Assembly (NCBI RefSeq): GCF_003367195.1 | Contig: NZ_QRGO01000002.1 | Location: 62,001 to 126,000, forward strand | DNA length: 64,000 nt | Direction: 5' to 3' | From: Undibacter mobilis | GTDB taxonomy: Bacteria; Pseudomonadota; Alphaproteobacteria; Rhizobiales; Xanthobacteraceae | Shown here: one piece after another, positions 50,872 through 58,415 of the stretch | Layout of the letters: every line of letters begins with the position of its first letter | Numbering within the stretch: position 1 is the stretch's first letter | The notes under the pieces: generated by a model | Databases searched by the model: none | What the model saw: only the letters and a program-made list of their open reading frames with translations | Told to the model about the DNA's origin: nothing | Position numbers and translations under genes: made by a program

Positions 50872-51318
50872 GTGCACCGTCCGCTCGACAAACACTTCTG
50901 CTTCACGCTTTACGCCACCAGTATGGCGATCACGCGAACCTATAAACCGATGCTCGACGACCTCGGCATCACCTATCCGCAGTATCTGATGCTGACGGCG
51001 CTGGCCGAGCAAAACGGAATGACCATCGGCGCCATCGCCGCCCGGCTAGGGCTCGAGTCGAGCACGGTGACACCGCCAGTGAAGCGGCTGGAACAAGCGG
51101 GTTTCGTTCAGCGCAAGCGTAGCACTACCGACGAACGGCAGGTGACCGTGCAGCTCACCGTTGCCGGCCGCACGTTGCTCACAAAGTGCCAATGTCTCGG
51201 CGATACGCTGATCGAGAATGCGGGCGTCAGCGAAAGCCAACTCGCGAGCCTCAACCGCCAGCTCCAGAAGATTCACCGGACGCTGTGCGACAAGCTCGAC
51301 GCTGGCTCAAGGCGTTAG
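50872..51318 (+). CDS. OhrR-type MarR family transcriptional regulator
   Basis: 148 residues from GTG 50872. The N-terminus [20 protein letters not shown] carries C10, the place of the peroxide-sensing cysteine in OhrR, with Y24 and Y35 in the [16 protein letters not shown] segment where OhrR has its hydrogen-bonding tyrosines. Winged helix: [20 protein letters not shown]. Further cysteines (C106, C108, C139) could form a two-Cys redox pair. It probably represses itself and the divergent hydrolase. Confidence 0.88.
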   Translation: MHRPLDKHFCFTLYATSMAITRTYKPMLDDLGITYPQYLMLTALAEQNGMTIGAIAARLGLESSTVTPPVKRLEQAGFVQRKRSTTDERQVTVQLTVAGRTLLTKCQCLGDTLIENAGVSESQLASLNRQLQKIHRTLCDKLDAGSRR

Positions 51319-51330
51319 CCGGCGTGACGA

Positions 51331-51591
51331 TCAACGCCGAACGAGCCGCAGCCAAGGCCCGGCGTGGAACAGACTCATCAGCGCATACATCACGCCCATG
51401 CCTGCGAGGGGCGAACCGCCATATAGCGATGTGCACAGCATGCCGGCTGGTCCGCCGAACGCGCCGGTCCACAATGCCATCAACGCGAAGACCGGCGCGG
51501 CTGCGTAACCAAGAGCCCTGACCAGCGCGGGAGCGGCATCGTCGCTCCCGATCCGGTCGCGCAGGATCCGATCCCCGGCCGCGCGGTCCAT
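51331..51591 (-). CDS. Small hypothetical membrane protein
   Basis: 86 residues starting MDRAAGDRILRDRIGSDDAA, with two hydrophobic segments (about 26-45, YAAAPVFALMALWTGAFGG, and about 57-75). It starts 4 bp after the DUF899 stop and has GGGTGA before its ATG, so it looks like the last gene of the ArsR operon. No family recognised. Confidence 0.6.
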   Translation of the reverse strand: MDRAAGDRILRDRIGSDDAAPALVRALGYAAAPVFALMALWTGAFGGPAGMLCTSLYGGSPLAGMGVMYALMSLFHAGPWLRLVRR

Positions 51592-51595
51592 GGCG

Positions 51596-52348
51596 TCACC
51601 CGCGCGCCAGCGCGCCACAGCACGATGCGGCGTTCGCCGTACCGGACTCGTAACGGTCGTGGTGACGCACCCATGCCATCGTGAACGGCAGGTCGTGCTC
51701 GTCACGGCCGTTCGGCGTGAGATCGAGCATCCGGTACGTCCCCATCATCACCTCGACACCGCGGCCATAGGTCGAATAGGTGTGGAAGACGTCGCCCGTC
51801 TCATCCTTGAAGAACACGCTGACGCCCGGCAATTCGTCGCGGACAAAAGGTGAGGTCCCGTAATTGTACACCGGCGCACCCTTGGCGACCTCGCCAGGCG
51901 TGAAGCTGACGCGGAAGTCGTAGTTGAAGCTGGTGCCGCTCGACGACAGCCACTTGAACTTCCAGCCCATGCGTCGCTTGAAGCGCACGATCTCATCGTA
52001 AGGCGCACGCGAGATGGCGACAAAGGTGGTGTCCCGCTGCGCAAGATGAGGAATCATGCCGTCGCTATGATCGGCCATGTAGGAGCAGCTCTTGCAACCC
52101 TCCTCCCAGCCCGGCGCCAGCATGAAGTGCTGTACCATAAGCTGGCGGCGGCCTTCGAACAGTTCGGCAAGGCTCTCGTGGCCGTCCCGTCCTTCGAAGA
52201 CGTAATTCTTCTCGATCTTGACCCAGGGCAATTTTCGTCGCAACTGCGCGACACGATCGCCATGCCGCGTCAGCTCCTTCTCCTCCTCGAGCAGAGCGAG
52301 GCGCTGCTTCAACCAGTCTTCGCGCGATGCGACGGTGTGTTCACTCAT
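51596..52348 (-). CDS. DUF899 thioredoxin-like protein
   Basis: 250 residues from ATG 52348 (GGAGAG upstream). DUF899 pattern: WLKQRLALLEEEKELTRHGD at the N-terminus, PWVKIEKNYVFEG, then a CxxC pair in GCKSCSYMADH (about 85-95) and FAISRAPYDEIVRFKRRMGW-like sequence. A thioredoxin fold is likely; the redox partner is unknown. Third gene of the ArsR-SRPBCC-DUF899 operon, a partnership common in Rhizobiales. Confidence 0.88.
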   Translation of the reverse strand: MSEHTVASREDWLKQRLALLEEEKELTRHGDRVAQLRRKLPWVKIEKNYVFEGRDGHESLAELFEGRRQLMVQHFMLAPGWEEGCKSCSYMADHSDGMIPHLAQRDTTFVAISRAPYDEIVRFKRRMGWKFKWLSSSGTSFNYDFRVSFTPGEVAKGAPVYNYGTSPFVRDELPGVSVFFKDETGDVFHTYSTYGRGVEVMMGTYRMLDLTPNGRDEHDLPFTMAWVRHHDRYESGTANAASCCGALARG

Positions 52349-52379
52349 GATTCTCTCCATTCTCGCCTGCGATCGCGTG

Positions 52380-52913
52380 TCAGATCGGCAGACGCTTGGC
52401 GTATTCGGCCTTGAGTTTGACCCAGCTATCCCAGAACGGGACGGTCTTCAGCCCGCGCATCTTCGCCACCAGGACGTCGAGATGGGCGTGCCAGCCGGGG
52501 CCGACCATGGCCATGATGCCGGGATCCGGCATGCGGCGGTGAACGAGCGTCAGCAGCACCTCGTTGCCTTTCGGCGTGAGAGTGAATGTTACCTCGCCGT
52601 GCTTGCCGAAGGTGTAAGACAGAATGTGCGGCGGATCGTATTCGAGAAGCTGGCAGACCGCGGTGTGCTGCTCGCCGAAACCTTCGGGCCGCTGGCCCGG
52701 CGGATTGGTGAGTTCATCGTTGCGCCAGGTGAGTTCGAATTCGCTACCGGCCTTCTTGGCCATGTCCCCCGAGGCGAGCCACTGACGGCGCAGATCGCTT
52801 TTCGTCAGATAGTCCCAGACGCGCTCGATAGGCCCGGGCAATACGCGTTCGATCTTCAGCGTCGCTGGTTCGATCACCTCACCGTAGCTGCCTGAAGTCA
52901 TGATGTCGGTCAT
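52380..52913 (-). CDS. SRPBCC (AHSA1-like) domain protein
   Basis: 177 residues with the START-like fold pattern LKIERVLPGPIERVWDYLTK near the N-terminus and the C-terminal helix GWHAHLDVLVAKMRGL. It binds an unknown hydrophobic ligand or acts as a co-chaperone-like protein. It overlaps the ArsR gene by 4 bp (ATGA) and is therefore coupled to the regulator. Confidence 0.88.
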   Translation of the reverse strand: MTDIMTSGSYGEVIEPATLKIERVLPGPIERVWDYLTKSDLRRQWLASGDMAKKAGSEFELTWRNDELTNPPGQRPEGFGEQHTAVCQLLEYDPPHILSYTFGKHGEVTFTLTPKGNEVLLTLVHRRMPDPGIMAMVGPGWHAHLDVLVAKMRGLKTVPFWDSWVKLKAEYAKRLPI

Positions 52914-53296
52914 TGACGCGGTCCCTTCTTCTTGATGCTTGGCTTCTTGGTGGCGGAAAGCTTGCGCGCATCGTCAGCACGCAACAGGCTTTCGAGAATG
53001 TCGAGGCGGCCGGCCCAGAAGCGCTCGTAGTGTCCGAGCCATTCATGCGCGCTGGCGAGCGGGCCGGGTTCGAGGCGGCACATATGCGTCCTCCCCTTCA
53101 CTTCGCGGCGGATAAGCCCGGCGCCTTCCAGCACCTTGATGTGCTTGGAAGCGGCCGCGAGCGAGATCGAGAACGGTTCGGCCAGTTGACCGACCGAGCG
53201 CTCGCCGGCAGCGAGGTCACGCAGCATCTGCCGGCGCGTGGCATCGCCGAGGGCGTGAAAAACGGTGTCGAGCTGGGGCGTCAATAATTCAACCAT
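52910..53296 (-). CDS. ArsR family transcriptional regulator
   Basis: 128 residues. Winged helix: VFHALGDATRRQMLRDLAAG, then PFSISLAAASKHIKVLEGAG (recognition helix) and the wing REVKGRTHMCRLEPG. No metal-binding Cys pair of ArsR/SmtB type is present; it belongs to the SdpR-like subgroup that partners SRPBCC proteins. Its first three codons are part of a palindromic operator, so it should repress its own four-gene operon. Basic, lysine-rich C-terminus. Confidence 0.9.
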   Translation of the reverse strand: MVELLTPQLDTVFHALGDATRRQMLRDLAAGERSVGQLAEPFSISLAAASKHIKVLEGAGLIRREVKGRTHMCRLEPGPLASAHEWLGHYERFWAGRLDILESLLRADDARKLSATKKPSIKKKGPRQ

Positions 53297-53343
53297 GTGG
53301 TTGAATATAGACGGTCCGGATAATTAGTCAACCATATGGTTGA
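53288..53343. promoter_or_regulatory. Two ArsR operator palindromes, one over the start codon
   Basis: TTCAACCATGTGGTTGAA (53288-53305) and the perfect palindrome TCAACCATATGGTTGA (53328-53343) have centres 39 bp apart, close to four helical turns. The first includes the ArsR start codon (53294-53296), so binding would block both transcription and the initiation region. Confidence 0.75.
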
Positions 53344-53435
53344 ATGGTTTTTGCCGCCGTTTCAGGCCATTGATGCCACGACAAAAATGCGTTCGTGTGA
53401 GCGATGCCCCGCCTCTCGCCTGAGTTCAGCGCGGC

Positions 53436-54242
53436 CTATTTTGCCGTCGGCACCACCGGCACGTTGTCGTAACGCGACGTCAGATCGGTAGCGGCAAGCT
53501 TGGCCCAGACCTCCCCGGCGTCGTCGGCGAAATCGAACGCGCTGAACTCGGCCGGATCGACCATGCCGGCGGTCGCCAGTTGCTCGAAATTGATGACCGA
53601 CTTCCAGAACGCGCGATCGACCATGATTGTCGTCACCGGCGGCGCCTTGCGCGTAACGCGCAGATTCAGGATCTCGAACAGTTCGTCCAGCGTGCCGAAG
53701 CCGCCGGGAAAAACCACCAGCGCATTGGCACGCATGGCCAGATGCATCTTGCGGATCGAGAAATAGTGAAACTGGAACGTCAGATCCGCCGTCGTGTAGG
53801 GGTTGGGCCTCTGCTCGAACGGCAGTTCGATGTTGAATCCAATCGACGGCGCGCCGGCATCGTGCGCGCCGCGGTTCGCCGCTTCCATGATGCCGGGGCC
53901 GCCGCCCGTGGCGATGACGTTGTCATGAACCTGGCCGCGCGGCCGCAAGGCGCCGCCCTGCTCCGAGGCGATGCGGGCAAAGGCGCGCGCCTGCTGGTAC
54001 CAGAACGGATGACGCCCCGGCCCGTCTTCGCGCACGCGCGCCGAGCCGAACACCACGATGGTCGAGCGGATGCGCCAGCGGCCCAGCACCTCCTCCACCG
54101 CGTTGAACTCGTTCTGCAGCCGCTCGCCGCGATTGCCGTTGCCCGGCCTGAATTCACCGCAGAGCGGCTCCTCGGGGTCGGTTATCAGCGCGCGCGGCGG
54201 ATCGTCTGTCACATTCAAAGTCCGTCGAACCAGATCTTCCAT
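53436..54242 (-). CDS. LOG family protein (TIGR00730-type)
   Basis: 268 residues with the LOG motif PGGFGTLDELFE and the Rossmann loop GGGPGIMEAANRGA. LOG proteins hydrolyse nucleoside 5'-monophosphates such as cytokinin ribotides or AMP to release the base. It is longer than plant LOG because of an N-terminal extension. The start lies 28 bp inside the upstream hydrolase gene, so translation is coupled. Confidence 0.88.
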   Translation of the reverse strand: MEDLVRRTLNVTDDPPRALITDPEEPLCGEFRPGNGNRGERLQNEFNAVEEVLGRWRIRSTIVVFGSARVREDGPGRHPFWYQQARAFARIASEQGGALRPRGQVHDNVIATGGGPGIMEAANRGAHDAGAPSIGFNIELPFEQRPNPYTTADLTFQFHYFSIRKMHLAMRANALVVFPGGFGTLDELFEILNLRVTRKAPPVTTIMVDRAFWKSVINFEQLATAGMVDPAEFSAFDFADDAGEVWAKLAATDLTSRYDNVPVVPTAK

Positions 54243-55426
54243 TGCGGCACGGCAGTCGCATAGGTGCCGCGATGCGAGGTCGGCCCGGTCGAGACTGCCT
54301 GAACCTGTGTATTACCATTGCCGATGGCGTGCTGGTAGGTCGCTGCGAGCTGGCCGAGACCGATCGAGATCGCCTCGTCCGTCTCGCCGTAGTAATTGCG
54401 CGTCGGCGACTTGACGATCCAGCGATAGGCGGCGGTCTGCGCCACGAGCTTCCCATACGCCGACTCGGCGAAGAACTGCGGATTGAAATAATCCGGCTTC
54501 AGCAATTTACGCAGATCGGTCGGCACGTCGGCGGGATTGAACGGCTCGCGCAGGTAAGCTTTGCGCGCGACGTCGTAGTAGGCGTCGGCGATCAGCGATC
54601 GCGCCAGTCCCGGCACGCCATAGTAATTCTCGAACGAAAACGACGACAGGATAAACAGCGAGTTCACCCAGTCGGCGTCGATCTTGCGCGGAAAGCTGAG
54701 GAAGCCATTGAGCGCGACGAAGATGTCGACCGGCGCACTGGCCGTGGCCGCGGCATCGACCTTCACACCGGCCGCTTCCAGCTTCTCCAGGAATGCCATG
54801 GTGACGAAGCCGCCTTGCGACCAGCCGGCAATGAACAGCTTCGGGCTCTCCAGCTTCATGTGGGCCAGCACGGCACGGCTGGCGATCAGCATGTCATAGG
54901 ACGCCTGCTGGTGGCTGGCCTTGACCATGTAGCCTTCCGGCTCTTTCGATGCGCCCATGCCGAAATAGTCGGCGCCGATGACGATGTAGCCCTGGCCACC
55001 GAACTGCGCGAGCATCAGCTGCGTCTCCGGCGATTGATCCGGATAAGACGGTACTTGCGTCTTTTCGTAGACCGTTCCGTGCTGATACGAGACCAACGGG
55101 AACGACGTACCTGCGATATCGGGAATGGCGATGAGCCCGGTCGCCACGATCGGCTTGTTGCCGCGCTCCGGCACCACGGAATTATAAGTCACACGGTACA
55201 GTTTCACCGCGTTCTTCGCCGCGCTGTATTTGACGGTGACGCCGAAAAACTTAGGCGTGTCCTCGGTCAGCACCTTGTTGAGTTTGTCGGCATCCCAGCG
55301 GCCGATAAATTCATAGGTCACCCCCGCGGCGACCTGAATGGCACCACTGCCCTGCGCTGCCGCAGGCTGGGCTGCCAAACCCAGCGCAAATATGACAATG
55401 GCCAGCAATCGACGTGCAAAGGGCAT
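54215..55426 (-). CDS. Secreted alpha/beta hydrolase (lipase-like)
   Basis: 403 residues from ATG 55426, which has GGAGGT upstream; the in-frame ATGs further upstream are rejected. Signal peptide MPFARRLLAIVIFALGLAAQ with cleavage near residue 25 (PAAAQ). The nucleophile serine is in IAGWSQGGFVTMAFL, and SYQHGTVYEKTQVPSYP with GADYFGMGAS resembles fungal-type secretory lipases and esterases. Substrate unknown. The gene overlaps the LOG gene. Confidence 0.85.
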   Translation of the reverse strand: MPFARRLLAIVIFALGLAAQPAAAQGSGAIQVAAGVTYEFIGRWDADKLNKVLTEDTPKFFGVTVKYSAAKNAVKLYRVTYNSVVPERGNKPIVATGLIAIPDIAGTSFPLVSYQHGTVYEKTQVPSYPDQSPETQLMLAQFGGQGYIVIGADYFGMGASKEPEGYMVKASHQQASYDMLIASRAVLAHMKLESPKLFIAGWSQGGFVTMAFLEKLEAAGVKVDAAATASAPVDIFVALNGFLSFPRKIDADWVNSLFILSSFSFENYYGVPGLARSLIADAYYDVARKAYLREPFNPADVPTDLRKLLKPDYFNPQFFAESAYGKLVAQTAAYRWIVKSPTRNYYGETDEAISIGLGQLAATYQHAIGNGNTQVQAVSTGPTSHRGTYATAVPQWKIWFDGL

Positions 55427-55505
55427 CGGGACCTCCGAGGACAACATGACGCGACGCTCGCTCAAACCGCTTAAGTTTCGCTGAAGACCGCGCGCGATCT
55501 TTCCG

Positions 55506-55928
55506 TCAGCCAGACGCGAATTTCACATGGCCATGGTCGTCAATCGGCCACGCCGGATTCCACGCGATCTCCCAAGCGTGCGTGTCGGGGTCGGCAATAT
55601 AGCCGCGAAAGCCGCCATGCGCCGGTTCGTCAGGCAGCCGCAGCAGATTGCCGCCAGCCGCGGCCAGGCGCTCGATCAACGGCGCCACCTGCTCCTTTTC
55701 GCGGACATTGTGCGCGAGGGCGAAGGCGCCGGGTCGCAGCAGGTTGCCGCGGGCCATGTCATTCGCAAGCGCCGCCGTGAGCCAGGTCGCCAGCACCAAA
55801 CCATTCATCTGATAGAAGATCACCTCATCGTTCTCGAAGACCGGCGTCCAGCCAAAGCCTTCGGTGTAGAACCGCCGCGAGCGAGCCAGCTCGGCGACTC
55901 CCAAGGTGATCACTGCGATCTGTTGCAT
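55506..55928 (-). CDS. VOC family protein (glyoxalase-like)
   Basis: 140 residues from ATG 55928 (MQQIAVITLGVAELARSRRF). Two beta-alpha-beta-beta-beta units with the metal-site pattern of the vicinal-oxygen-chelate family; C-terminal GYIADPDTHAWEIAWNPAWP is typical of the 'glyoxalase' annotation group. An antibiotic or electrophile resistance role is common but cannot be assigned. Its promoter lies in the 415-bp gap before the TetR gene. Confidence 0.85.
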   Translation of the reverse strand: MQQIAVITLGVAELARSRRFYTEGFGWTPVFENDEVIFYQMNGLVLATWLTAALANDMARGNLLRPGAFALAHNVREKEQVAPLIERLAAAGGNLLRLPDEPAHGGFRGYIADPDTHAWEIAWNPAWPIDDHGHVKFASG

Positions 55929-56343
55929 TCGACAAATCTCCTTCTGCACGCATTGCAGACAGCGACGCCATTCGCGCCGCAAATCAAGACTTCGCACGAC
56001 CTCAATTGAAGGATTGCGAGGAAATTTCCCTCAATCCCTCGACGCCGCCGCCTGAAAAATCGTCCAACCGGCCGCACGGCCGCCGCTCCGGAAACAGCGC
56101 CGATCGCAACACCGGAGGTGTCGAATATATGGCGGCGCCCCCCGGTGCCGCTCGATAATGCCGGAGATTAAAACCGGATTCGCGAAGCGCTTCCAGCAAT
56201 CCTTGATGCCCCATCAAATCTTGACCGACATCAGCCAGTAGACCGGCCGATCCCGCGCCGGCGCGCCGCGAACTTGACTGTATTGGACGCTTGTCCTATT
56301 AATTAGGACAAGCGTATGAATCGTCACGGGGCTTCCGCCGAAC
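55929..56343. other. Intergenic region between VOC and TetR genes
   Basis: 415 bp of non-coding DNA serving the divergent VOC and TetR genes. It contains the 29-bp perfect TetR-type palindrome (56287-56315). A minus-strand 71-codon frame (56002-56217) has no recognisable features and is not called. Confidence 0.5.
56287..56315. promoter_or_regulatory. TetR operator palindrome
   Basis: Perfect 12-bp arms ACGCTTGTCCTA and TAGGACAAGCGT around the spacer TTAAT, 28 bp before the TetR start codon. Length and symmetry suit a TetR dimer or pair of dimers; autoregulation of the TetR-YciI-yghU unit is inferred. Confidence 0.75.
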
Positions 56344-56949
56344 ATGACCGCCCTCACAACCCGCGAGCAAATCGTCACGACCGCCGACCGTCTGTTCTAT
56401 GAGAACGGTTACGAACACACGTCGTTTGCCGACATTGCAGCAGCCGTAAATATCTCGCGCGGCAATTTCTATTATCACTTCAAGGCAAAGGACGAGATAC
56501 TGACCGCTGTCATTGCCGCTCGACTCGCTCATACGAAGACGATGATCGAGGGTTGGGAGCGCGAAGCGCCCAATCCCGAGGCACGCATTCGCCGCTTCAT
56601 GCACATGATGATCGCGAACCGCGCCGCTATCAAACGTTACGGCTGCCCGGTCGGCACGCTCGTGACCGAGATGGCCAAGCTCGACCACGTCGCACGTGAG
56701 GACGCCAACAAGCTATTCGGTCTCTTCCGCGCCTGGCTCGGAACGCAATTCCGCGCCCTCGGTTGCGGCGCAGACGCCGACCGGCTCGCGATGCATCTGC
56801 TGGCGCGCAGTCAGGGCGTCGCCACGCTTGCCAATGCATTTGGCGACGACCGCTTCATCCGCCGGGAAGTTGCCCTGATGGAAGAATGGCTGACCGCGGC
56901 CGTCGCCCATGCAACGCCCAGACCCGACAACCGCCGAAGACAACACTAG
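56344..56949 (+). CDS. TetR family transcriptional regulator
   Basis: 201 residues. The N-terminal helix-turn-helix TSFADIAAAVNISRGNFYYH (about 26-45) is canonical; the C-terminal half is a ligand-binding helical domain with RYGCPVGTLVTEMAKLDH, like the AcuR/YcdC-type group. It is followed 20 bp later by the YciI gene. A perfect 29-bp palindrome upstream suggests self-repression that is relieved by an electrophile or similar ligand. Confidence 0.92.
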   Translation: MTALTTREQIVTTADRLFYENGYEHTSFADIAAAVNISRGNFYYHFKAKDEILTAVIAARLAHTKTMIEGWEREAPNPEARIRRFMHMMIANRAAIKRYGCPVGTLVTEMAKLDHVAREDANKLFGLFRAWLGTQFRALGCGADADRLAMHLLARSQGVATLANAFGDDRFIRREVALMEEWLTAAVAHATPRPDNRRRQH

Positions 56950-56969
56950 CATCGTCAAAAGAGGATCGG

Positions 56970-57257
56970 ATGTTCATTGTACTGCTCAAATTTTCGGATA
57001 ACAAAGCAAAAGCCGGTCAGTTCATGGACGGCCACAAGGCCTGGCTGAAACGCGGCTTCGACGACGGCATTTTTCTGATGTCCGGCAGCCTCAAGCCGCA
57101 ACTCGGCGGCGGCATCATGGCGCACAACACGTCACGCGAAGCCCTTGAGGCCCGGGTTAACGACGATCCATTCGTCACCCACGGCATTGTCGTGCCCGAG
57201 ATCATTGAAATCGAGCCTTCCCAGCGCCAACCCCAGCTTGAGGGCTTGTTCGGCTAG
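56970..57257 (+). CDS. YciI family protein
   Basis: 95 residues from ATG 56970 with GAGGA upstream, beginning MFIVLLKFSDNKAKAGQFMD. YciI-like ferredoxin-fold proteins include small dehalogenase or hydrolase-like enzymes with a His-Asp pair; here HKAWLKRGFDDGIFLMSG carries both. It sits between the TetR regulator and yghU and is likely co-transcribed with them. Confidence 0.88.
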   Translation: MFIVLLKFSDNKAKAGQFMDGHKAWLKRGFDDGIFLMSGSLKPQLGGGIMAHNTSREALEARVNDDPFVTHGIVVPEIIEIEPSQRQPQLEGLFG

Positions 57258-57298
57258 GTCCGCAACTCATATACCGACGACATCAGGAGATCAGGAAC

Positions 57299-58171
57299 AT
57301 GACCGAGACGAACGATTACACGCCGCCCAAGGTTTGGGTGAACAAGCCCTCAGGCGGCCAGTTCGCCAACATCAACCGTCCCGTTTCGGGGCCGACTCAT
57401 GAAAAAGAACTGCCGGTCGGCAAACATCCGCTGCAACTTTATTCTCTGGCCACGCCTAACGGCCAGAAGGTGACGATCATGCTCGAGGAATTGCTTGCCC
57501 TCGGGCACAAGGGCGCGGAATACGACGCCTGGCTGATCAAGATCGGCGACGGCGAGCAGTTCGGCTCCGGTTTCGTTGCCGTCAATCCGAATTCGAAGAT
57601 CCCGGCCTTGATGGATCGCAGCGGCGCAAAGCCGATCCGCGTCTTCGAATCCGGCGCCATCCTCACTTATCTCGCCGAAAAGTTCGGTGCCCTGCTGCCG
57701 ACCGATCCGGCCGCGCGCGCCGAATGCTTCTCCTGGCTGTTCTGGCAAATGGGCAGCGCGCCCTATCTCGGCGGCGGCTTCGGTCACTTCTATGCCTATG
57801 CGCCGACCAAGATCGAATACGCGATCGATCGCTTCGCGATGGAGACCAAGCGCCAGCTCGACGTGCTCGACAAGCGTCTCGCCGACAACGAGTACATCGC
57901 CGGGCCCGACTATACGATCGCCGACATCGCCATCTTCCCATGGTACGGCGGACTCGTGAAAGGCTGGCTCTATGGCGACTCCGCCACCTTCCTGAGCGCC
58001 CACGAATACAAAAACGTGCTGCGCTGGGCCGAGCAGCTCGCGAAGCGGCCCGCCGTCAATCGCGGCCGTATCGTCAACCGCATCTCCGGCGATCCCAAGA
58101 GCCAGCTCCACGAACGCCATGACGCCGGCGACTTCGACACGAAGACGCAGGACAAAATCGTAAAGGCATAA
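57299..58171 (+). CDS. yghU: YghU-type glutathione S-transferase
   Basis: 290 residues of the nu-class GST (disulfide-bond oxidoreductase YghU/YfcG-like) with N-terminal VWVNKPSGGQFANINRPVSG, the thioredoxin-fold segment QLYSLATPNGQKVTIMLEEL and C-terminal helical domain GPDYTIADIAIFPWYGGLVK. It reduces disulfides or peroxides using glutathione. Third gene of the TetR unit. A copy of its 3' end (about 45 bp) is found 3.8 kb away at 61906-61950. Confidence 0.92.
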   Translation: MTETNDYTPPKVWVNKPSGGQFANINRPVSGPTHEKELPVGKHPLQLYSLATPNGQKVTIMLEELLALGHKGAEYDAWLIKIGDGEQFGSGFVAVNPNSKIPALMDRSGAKPIRVFESGAILTYLAEKFGALLPTDPAARAECFSWLFWQMGSAPYLGGGFGHFYAYAPTKIEYAIDRFAMETKRQLDVLDKRLADNEYIAGPDYTIADIAIFPWYGGLVKGWLYGDSATFLSAHEYKNVLRWAEQLAKRPAVNRGRIVNRISGDPKSQLHERHDAGDFDTKTQDKIVKA

Positions 58172-58183
58172 GCGCCGATAGAA

Positions 58184-58212
58184 GGCCGCCGCGCTTTCCT
58201 CGCGCGGCGGCC
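58184..58212. terminator. Strong hairpin after yghU
   Basis: Perfect 11-bp stem GGCCGCCGCGC (58184-58194) with GCGCGGCGGCC (58202-58212), loop TTTCCTC, right after the yghU stop. There is no T run, so termination may be Rho-dependent. A decayed version of the same hairpin lies at 61951-61974 beside the yghU stub. Confidence 0.6.
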
Positions 58213-58215
58213 CCT

Positions 58216-58269
58216 CTACATCTCGAATTCGAATTTCAGGCTCGGCGCCGAGCGTCCCGCCGGGCCGTG
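58216..58269 (-). pseudogene. 3' stub of a VOC-family gene
   Basis: Reads HGPAGRSAPSLKFEFEM* on the minus strand; 49 of 54 bases match the 3' end of the complete VOC gene at 61981-62034. Only the last 17 codons and the stop remain. Most differences are synonymous or conservative, as expected of a copy that was under coding selection before truncation. Confidence 0.8.
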
Positions 58270-58281
58270 CCCGATGCCCGC

Positions 58282-58413
58282 CTAGGCATCGGGGATCTGC
58301 TCGCGCATCAGCCGCTTGATCGCAAGCAGCATCAAAACGGCGCCGCTGCCGAGAACGGCTGACATCACCACCGCGCCCGCGGGACTGGTACGATCCATCA
58401 TCACCGCGAAGGC
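58282..58413 (-). pseudogene. 3' stub of an MFS transporter gene
   Basis: Encodes the last 43 codons of an MFS protein (FAVMMDRTSPAGAVVMSAVL onward, ending LMREQIPDA). Bases 58306-58413 are identical to 60608-60715 in the complete MFS gene; the last codons differ. The fragment ends 2 bp before the terC stop codon. Confidence 0.85.
58306..58413 (-). repeat. 108-bp perfect direct repeat, left copy
   Basis: Identical over 108 bases to 60608-60715, same orientation, 2302 bp apart. The interval contains terC and the OxyR-like LysR gene. Recombination between the copies would delete or duplicate that pair. Confidence 0.9.
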
Positions 58414-58415
58414 AA

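Noticed and set aside
56002..56217. 71-codon minus-strand frame in the VOC-TetR gap
   Set aside because: No signal peptide, domain or ribosome site that stands out; it lies in a probable regulatory region.
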